Origin: Paracamarosporium sp. OC-R06-R3
Lineage: Eukaryota > Ascomycota > Dothideomycetes > Pleosporales > Didymosphaeriaceae
Reading direction: 5' to 3'
NCBI GenBank assembly: GCA_019828545.1
Contig: JACVRA010000096.1
Location: 62,001 to 126,000 of the forward strand
DNA: 64,000 nucleotides
The notes beneath the pieces are model-generated. The model was not told the origin of the DNA. It saw nothing but the letters and a program-made list of their open reading frames with translations, and searched no databases. Below, one piece after another: positions 57,420 through 64,000 of the stretch (positions are counted from its first letter, which is position 1; each line of letters opens with the position of its first letter). A program made the position numbers and the translations under genes.

Positions 57420-57680
57420 TTATATTAAGCTTTAATATTATAGCTTCTAGATTAAGGGGAATTAATCTAGCGCCTTAAAAGCCTCCTTAGATATTATCTT
57501 TAGTAATTATAGTATAAAAAGCTATAATAAAATAAAGTAAAAACTTAATTTTAGTAATGTAATTAATATAATTATGTATTAAATCTTTAGCTTAACGCCT
57601 ATACGCCTTCTTTAGAGGCAAGAAATAGCCTATATTAAGCAGCTATAAGAGGTATAATAAATGTAGAGGTATATAAAGAG
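57420..57680 (-). pseudogene. Remnant of pogo-type transposase, C-terminal part
   Basis: Translation of the minus strand gives LLNIGYFLPLKKAY after an in-frame TAG, then a decayed run resembling LIRNYINHITK and ILGGFRGAGLVP. This matches the pogo/Fot1 transposase region HLLQPLDVGCF.PLK.AYG. The changes H to Y, Q to stop, P to L, D to N, V to I and C to Y are each a single C-to-T or G-to-A change. Confidence 0.8.
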
Positions 57681-57702
57681 TAATAATCTTATTATCCTTA
57701 TA

Positions 57703-57721
57703 NNNNNNNNNNNNNNNNNNN
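57703..57721. other. Assembly gap (19 N)
   Basis: Nineteen consecutive N inside the pogo-like element; the true gap size is unknown. Confidence 1.
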
Positions 57722-58601
57722 CTCTTATAGTTATTAATAATAAGTAAATATACTATATTAATAATACGCCTCTTTATATACTTATTAAAGTGCTTTAGTT
57801 AACGTAGACTAAGCTTATTTATTATTTAGCTATTCTTAAAGACTATAATAACCTAATTATATAGTAGATCCTTCTTTTTATACTAGGTAGAGAAGTAGTG
57901 CTTGCCCTAAAAAATAATAAAGGGTAGGATTAGCTACTTTATTATATTAATGCCTTAAATAACTATAGTCTACTTTTAGTTATCCTATTATATACTCTTT
58001 AGCTATTTTTAATGCTTAGAGCCTATAATAACTACTCTAGTTAATATTATATCTATTATAAAGTCTAACTTATTAAAATTGTAGGTATTCTTATCCTAGA
58101 TACTATGCTTGGCTTTAGTATTCTCTATAAGCTAGAACTAGCCTTATATAACCTTAAAATCCTTATAAAGGGCTTTTTTATAGTTATACTTCTAATTAAA
58201 CTTTACTATAAGCTCTAGTTAGTACTTAATAAAGTAATGCGGCTACTTTTAGCTAACTAGCTTATAGTAGTATATAGCTAATAAAGCATTAGCTATATCT
58301 TTAATAGTAGTAAGCTAAGGCGGAAATCCTTATATATTTAGATTAAGTATATACTATACAATTACCTCCTCTTTTCTTATAGTAAGCCTTATTAAGTTAG
58401 GTATATAGTTATATTAAAAGGTCTTTTTAGTACGTTAATTACTTAGTATACTTTTAGAAACTTTATAGATAACTATAGCACGTTGCTATATTAAAGTTAC
58501 GTCTTATTTAATAGCCTAAAGTATAAGCTATATTTTAGCTTCTTTTAATTTAGGTAGTTTGTTTTATTATTAAGACATTACATTATACTATAGGTAATAG
58601 T

Positions 58602-58655
58602 ACATTTTAATAGGGGCTTAGTAGAGTATTTAACTTACTTACCTATTTAACTTAC
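58602..58655 (-). repeat. Right terminal inverted repeat of the pogo-like element
   Basis: Reverse complement of the left end; the outer GG of the left copy is AA here on the same reading. Confidence 0.85.
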
Positions 58656-58799
58656 TATATATATATAGTATACGTCCTTAAGGTATTCTAGTTTTCTCTA
58701 GGCTATAATTTTTTAGAGCTTAAATAGTTCTATATAGAGAAGTTTTAGCTCTATAATAAATTTTAAAAATATTATTCTAGTAACGTAGTGTTAACGGGG

Positions 58800-59300
58800 T
58801 GTTACGTACCTGGTCCGATCCGTACTAAGGCGGTAGGGTTTAATCGTAACAGGGCCGTGGGCTTTAGTAATGGAAAAGCGGTTTGGCAAAGATGTATTAA
58901 GAAGCTCAATTAAGTACGGAGGTACTTAATAACGTAACCGTTAAAGACTAATTATTCTTATGTAGAAGAAGTGCTTATAATTTGACTATAAGAGATAAGT
59001 TAACTACGAAGAGTAGGAAAAGTATAGAGATCCTCCTAGACTATATACTAGTCGTCCTCCTCTTCGTACTCCCATCCTAACGTCGTTATCTTAGGAGAGT
59101 TATCTCTTAGTGGGAGAACCTTCCGTTCTCCCGCCAAGCTATAGTTCTCTAGGGAGAACCTTTTCTTGGCGGGGGAGGGATTATATAACGTTAGTCCTTA
59201 GTAATCTTAATATTTATAGTTTATTCTTTATTTTATTATCCTTTCTATTTCTTGTATTGTCTACTAGTCCTTATTAGTATCTATTGTACTTATAATATTA
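58800..59300 (-). repeat. 3' LTR of the gypsy-like element
   Basis: Bounded on the plus strand by tgttacg at 58800 and, at 59300, directly by the polypurine tract complement cccccc. On the minus strand it starts TAATATT, where the usual TG has become TA as RIP would do. It retains more GC than its surroundings, including a hairpin-rich block at 59112-59173. Exact ends are inferred. Confidence 0.6.
59112..59173. repeat. GC-rich inverted repeats within the LTR
   Basis: gggagaac (59112) pairs with gttctccc (59125), and cccgccaag (59130) pairs with cttggcggg (59165), enclosing a further gttctct/agggagaac pair. It could form a stem-loop in RNA. Confidence 0.75.
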
Positions 59301-59306
59301 CCCCCC
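59301..59306 (-). other. Polypurine tract of the gypsy-like element
   Basis: AAATAGGGGGG on the minus strand immediately before the LTR start, the position expected for the plus-strand primer of an LTR retrotransposon. Confidence 0.6.
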
Positions 59307-60529
59307 TATTTAAGGTTATTATTCTAATATCCTATTGTTATCCTATAACCGGCGCTTATAGTATAGTTAGTAGATATAAAGGTATATAGCCCCTTAAGTA
59401 TACCTATAATATAGTATCCTCCTTAAGATTTCTTTAGCCTCCCTAACTATACTTAAGGTACTAAAGAAATCTTTAACTGCCTATCGTTATTAACGTGCTA
59501 ACGAAGTTTGTAATCTAGTCCTAATAATACCTATATACTATAATCTATGTATTGTAAAGAATATTCTTAAGTATTTTATAGATACTTTGTTAGGTTAATA
59601 TATAGTATATATCGTGGTTTACGTAGAGTATAGTCTATAGATGTTAGAAAAAGAGTAGAAGTAAGTTTAGTCTAAAAAGTATTAGAAGCATCTAGCTTTA
59701 CTAACTATAAAGGCTAAAGCTGCTTACTTAGAGCTAAAGCTTATAAAGCTTAAGAAAGAAGAATAAGCCTTTACGGCTTATAATATCTATATAACTAATA
59801 TAATAGAACGTTTAGAGGGGGAGGCTTTAAAAAGTAGGATTACTATAGCTTTATTTATTCTTTTACCATCCTTACCCTTAATTAACTTAGGCTAGTTATA
59901 GACTAATCCTTCCTTTTTTAACTTTTTTAATTTCCTTTATAATTTTAATACTATTCCTTTAGCTTTATATTTAGGATTATACTTTCTTAAAAACGTGCCT
60001 TTACGCGTTTATTCTAGAAGTCCTTTAGTAGTTTCTTATAGTTTATAAGGTTTTCTTTTAGTTCCTACGTATTATACTACTCTAGCTATCCTTTCTATAA
60101 TACTAAGTACTTAAGTTAACTATTAAATTTCTATAGGTTCTTAATAGTTTTAACCTTATACTCTTTATTTTTTAGTGTTAACTAGGTTTTAATTAGAGCG
60201 TCTAGAGGTGCTAGTTTTAGTAGTAATTTATAAAAAGTTAGATATATCTTAATTCCTTTTAGTAATTAAAGCCTATTTATAATTAGTCCTTTATTTTCTA
60301 GGACTTTAAAAGGTCCTACTTATAGGTAATCTAGTTTTTTACTTTACCGTTTAATTTTAAGATTTTTTTATAATAGGAAAACTTTGTCCTCCCTCTTAAA
60401 AATTAGTTTCTTAATCCTTTACTTGTTTATATTTTTAAATACTAAGAGGGTCTTGCGGAATATCCTATCCTATAGGGCTTAGTATATTTTCTTTATTTTC
60501 TAAGCCTTTTTTTAAACTCCTGTAGTGAT

Positions 60530-60700
60530 ACTTTCCACATCTCTTAAATCCTAATAAGCCGTTGGCTTATACCTATAGTTAACGTAGTGGGGTAAGTATC
60601 CTATAGTATTTAATTTAATACTATTGTATACTAACTATATAGTTAGTAGGAGTTTAATCTAGTTGTCCTACTACTTATTTATATAGAATTATAGATACTA
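60530..60700 (-). pseudogene. Remnant of gypsy integrase, C-terminal core
   Basis: The minus-strand translation includes YPTTLTIGISQRLIRI, then stop, then EMWKVSLQE. It resembles the region SPFYANYGYxP....RDVE that follows the last catalytic Glu of Ty3/gypsy integrases. Several stops interrupt it. Confidence 0.55.
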
Positions 60701-62339
60701 TTTTAGTATTTAATTTATACATTCTATTTATCTGTTTATTTAAGGGTAGAAACTTATTAAGAGTTTTCTTATTATCTCTAAAGTACTTACAAACGTATTC
60801 TAGTATCTAGATATAAAAAGCTTATTTCTATTTATAATAATTTCGTTTAAGGTATTATACTCTAATAGTAGTACCCTATTAACTTTATAAACTAATTCCT
60901 CTACTATTATAGATTCTTTTATAGGTATAAACTTAGCTACCTTTATTAATTAATCTATAATATTTAATATTATATTATATATTCTTTTTAACCCTAGCTA
61001 TAGTAATACTAGGAGCTTTACTATAAAGTCTATTATTACACTTAACTATAGTTACTTTAGTAGTAGTAGGGGTTATAATAACCTATAAAACTTATATTTC
61101 TTAGGCTTATTTTTGTAGTATATTAAATAGTTGTCTAGTATCTTTTTTAACTATCTCTTTAAGTTTAGGTATAGTATATTCGTTTATAATCTAATATATT
61201 ATTTCTTTAATACTAGGGTATTCCTATTTCCTTAACTCGTAGAGCTTTTTTACTAAAAAGTCTTCTTGGCCTTTTTATATAACCTACCTTTGCCGGTGGT
61301 CCTTCCTATTAAACTTTATTTAATAGAAGTTGTACTCTTCTCTCTATTCCTTAGAGAGCCTAGCGTAGTCTTGGAAGTTATTTACTTTTAGGCCTTAGTA
61401 GTTAAGAATAACTACCTATTATATCTTTATTAATTATACGTAGTGTTCTAGGTTTATCTAATAATATTATTTCCTTAGTTAGTTATATTATAGAGTACTA
61501 TTACTTAATACTTTTAATAACGTAGTTTATACTTTAGGTTTCTTTCCTATAAGATTTAATCTTTAACTTAGAGCGTCTACTGCTCTATTAAATATTCTAG
61601 GTTAATAGTATATTTTAAAGTTAAAGTTTACTAGAAATTTAGCCTATCGTACCTATCGTTAGTTAAGTTTCTTAATTATAGTAAAGCTTATTAAATTCTA
61701 GTAGTTTATTTAAACCTCTATTTAATATAGTATACCTATATACTATACTTCCTATTATTTAAAGGCATTTATTATTACTAGTAACTTCTTATTGTAAACG
61801 TTATAGTTTAGTTCTACTCTTAAGAACTTTTAAGAATAGTAGAATACTAGTCTCTATTTCCTACCTTTATATAGCTAGGAGAGAATTACTTCTAGTATAT
61901 AGTTTAAAGCGTCTATTTCTATGTAAGTCTACCTCTTTAGGTAGTGCATTTATAATAACGGGTCTATAAGGAATCTATATTTTAATTTTTTAAATACTTC
62001 TTTAGCTTCCTTTGTAAAGCCTTTTTATTAGTCTTTCTTAGTAAGATCTATTATTAGTACTATAATCTTAGAGTAGTCCTTAATAAACTTTTAATAGAAG
62101 TTAGTAAACTTTAGAAAGGATTATATATTCTTTACTAACTTAAGTTCCTACTATTTCTATATAGCAGCTATCTTCTTTAGGTCTATAAATACGCCTTTCC
62201 TTAAGATTATAAATCCTAAGTACTCTATTTTAGTAATATAAAACTTATATTTATTTAAGTATAAAAGTAGTCTATACTCCTTTATTTTTTTAAGTACTTT
62301 TCTTACGTGCTCCTAGTGCTCCTCTAGAGTCCCTATAGA

Positions 62340-62480
62340 GTAGATAAGTACGTTATTAAGGTAGGCCGTATAGAATACATTTAAATATTTATATAATACC
62401 TTATTAATTACCGCCTAAAACGTAGTAGGTGTGTTAGTTAGTTTAAAGGATATAACTGTATATTTATATAGGCTATAGTA
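62340..62480 (-). pseudogene. Remnant of gypsy reverse transcriptase (YLDD box region)
   Basis: The minus-strand translation has RTYYSLYKYTVISFKLTNTP followed by a stop and AYLNNVLIYS. This corresponds to RT motifs FRTRYG..EY.VMPFGLTNAP and AYLDD.LIYS of Ty3/gypsy elements. The active-site YLDD reads YLNN, as two G-to-A changes would give. Confidence 0.88.
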
Positions 62481-64000
62481 AGTCCTAAATATAGTCTTCT
62501 ATTCTTCTTCTTTGACTATCCGTATATAGTAGTATCTATTGCATATATTAAATTTTATAAACTACTTAGCTCCTTTAAGCCTATCTATTAGCTCTATAAT
62601 AAGTAGTAGGGGGTATCTATTTTTTACTATAACGTTGTTTAGCTATTTATAATTTATATAGAGTTATAGCTTACTATTCTTTTTTAATACCTAAAGGATA
62701 GGAAATGTAGCTAGGCTTTTACTTTCTTAGATAAACTATTGTACTAGGTTCTTACGTAGGTATTCCTATAATTCTTTTTTTTAATCTACTAATATTGGCT
62801 TTAGCTATTCTAGTCGTAGTTTCGTATCTACTTTTAGGGGAATCTTATAATCCTACTCTTAGTACTTAAGTAGGGCTTTCTCTTCTTTTTCCTTAAAGAG
62901 TTCTATATACTCTTTATATTCTGGTAGAATTTTCTTAGGCGTAGGTACTACCTAAAGATCTAATCTTTATACCTATATAACCTTAACGTTCTAGGATTTC
63001 CTTTTTATAAGTTTTGCTATTTTAACTCTAGAGATCTCCTAAACTTTGTTGTCTATTTTAAGGAATACCCTTTAGGCTTGTCCCTTTTAGGGCTATCTTA
63101 CCCTATTAATTGCTAGTGTAGCTTATTTAGTTATAATAGTTTATTTCCTTTAGTCTATTACTAGGTTATATTCTTTAAGTTAATTATATCCTATAATTAC
63201 TTCTATAGTTCCTATCTTTAATATAGTAAACTTATATTAGCTCTTAAATCCTTTAAGGTATACTAGTAGAAATAGGGTTTTTAATTATAAATACCCTTTT
63301 TTATATTCTTTTAATAACGTTCCGTTTACTATTTTTAACCTAACTAGCTAGTTCTTTCTTTAGTAAAGTAGTCTTAGCCTTTTAACTACGTTTTTAAAGA
63401 TTAAGTATCCTATTACTCCTAGATTAATTAATACTATAACTTAGAATCCTTTAATTATAATAGTCTTAGTTAGTTATAGGTTTTTATTTAGGTTCTTTAT
63501 AATTCTTTTTACTATTATTGTGCCCTTACTAGCCTAGCCTTTAGTTTAGTGGCCTTTTAGTTTTTTAACTATATAGTTATAAGTTCCTTTATCTAGTTTT
63601 CCTAAATTCTTAAGTATTCTAACTTATAATAATTTTAGGCCTAGCTAATCTATTATTTTTCTTCCTTAAATCTATCTTTACTATATTAGTAATATCCTTC
63701 TACTAGGCATTCCTATCTACGTAGGTCTTTGTATCCCCGCCCTTTATATTTTAAGGCTATAACTTCTTTTTCTACTAAGTACCTTAAGTATCCCTTTTTT
63801 TTATAGTCTCTTTAATCCCCTACTATATAGATTAGGTTGCTATATAGCGGACATTTCTATCTACTATAAACGTATAGTAGGCTTAGCTTGTTATCCTCTA
63901 ACCTAATAAGTTATATTTTTATTATATACTTTTAGTTCTAATATATAGGGCAAGTGTACTAGTAATATTTAGCCTAGCCTATAGTTATATATTGCTTGGC

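Larger units (their letters stand above)
56820..58655 (-). mobile_element. Fot1/pogo-like (Tc1/mariner) DNA transposon, RIP-inactivated
   Basis: About 1.84 kb, the normal size of Fot1-type elements. The ends are inverted repeats beginning gtaagtt(gg/aa)ataggtaag, flanked by TA on both sides (56818-56819 and 58656-58657), the expected target duplication. The transposase is on the minus strand with many stops. The mates of Fot1-family transposases are relatives of the DDE_1 group. An assembly gap lies inside. Confidence 0.8.
54990..64000. repeat. RIP-mutated AT-rich repeat island
   Basis: Composition changes abruptly near 54,990 to very AT-rich sequence in which CA and TG dinucleotides are scarce and TA is dominant. 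No long frame is open on either strand. This is the signature of repeat-induced point mutation. 54,990-56,540 has no identifiable element. The remainder holds the pogo-like and gypsy-like relics listed below. Confidence 0.93.
58800..64000 (-). mobile_element. Ty3/gypsy LTR retrotransposon, RIP-inactivated, 5' end outside window
   Basis: On the minus strand, in order from the window edge: a decayed gag/protease region (about 63.0-64.0 kb), reverse transcriptase (62.3-62.6 kb), RNase H region, integrase (about 60.5-61.4 kb), polypurine tract (59301-59306) and 3' LTR (58800-59300). The RT-before-integrase order is that of Ty3/gypsy. All frames are interrupted by stops of RIP type. The 5' LTR and primer-binding site would lie beyond 64000. 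Confidence 0.8.

Noticed and set aside
1..64000. tRNA, rRNA and CRISPR arrays
   Set aside because: No box A/box B pairs with a foldable cloverleaf, no rRNA core sequence and no spaced direct repeats were found by eye.

Overview
This is ordinary spliced eukaryotic DNA from a filamentous ascomycete (Pezizomycotina, most likely Dothideomycetes). Short 45-140 nt introns with GTANGT/GTGAGT donors and CTAAC-type branch sites sit in almost every gene. The protein families (Zn2Cys6 and AcuF-like zinc-finger regulators, class II DAHP synthase, DUF7580, fungal kinase-like proteins) and the C-to-T/G-to-A decay of the repeats by repeat-induced point mutation (RIP) all point the same way. No prokaryotic operons, CRISPR arrays, rRNAs or tRNAs were seen.

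Layout. 0-16 kb is gene-sparse: a truncated fungal transcription factor, a Pro/Ser/Thr minisatellite-coded protein, a HYPK-type UBA protein, class II DAHP synthase, a putative myristoylated HTH-like protein, a Harbinger-type N-terminal domain protein, a Zn2Cys6 factor, a broken NAD-binding dehydrogenase and a short unknown gene. 16-26 kb has an MFS sugar transporter, a D-2-hydroxyacid dehydrogenase and two tandem secreted Ser/Thr-rich proteins. 26-40 kb is a dense conserved block: a mitochondrial carrier and SPT16 (FACT) on a divergent promoter, a PPxY membrane protein, a Pro/Gln-rich protein divergent from mitochondrial ribosomal protein S8, the TLDc protein Rtc5, and a membrane protein with a Cys-rich ectodomain. 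40-54 kb is sparse and accessory-like: a divergent kinase-like protein, a small secreted protein with a Kex2-like site, a DUF7580 protein and a large composite regulator. From about 55 kb to the end the window is an AT-rich RIP island with a decayed Fot1/pogo DNA transposon (TIRs and TA duplication visible), a 19-N assembly gap inside it, and a decayed Ty3/gypsy element on the minus strand with a recognisable LTR, polypurine tract, reverse transcriptase and integrase tail.

How it fits together. The conserved middle block serves chromatin (SPT16), mitochondrial translation and transport, and vacuolar/TLDc biology. The accessory segment joins the RIP island through the composite regulator gene. 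That gene carries AcuF-like C2H2, PHD, Zn2Cys6 and RRM-like modules in one reading frame, and is cut from a further C2H2 module by a single in-frame TAA about 450 bp from the RIP island. The stop is consistent with RIP leaking into a neighbouring gene (CAA to TAA). Exon boundaries were set by hand from splice signals and frame continuity and have not been checked against transcripts.
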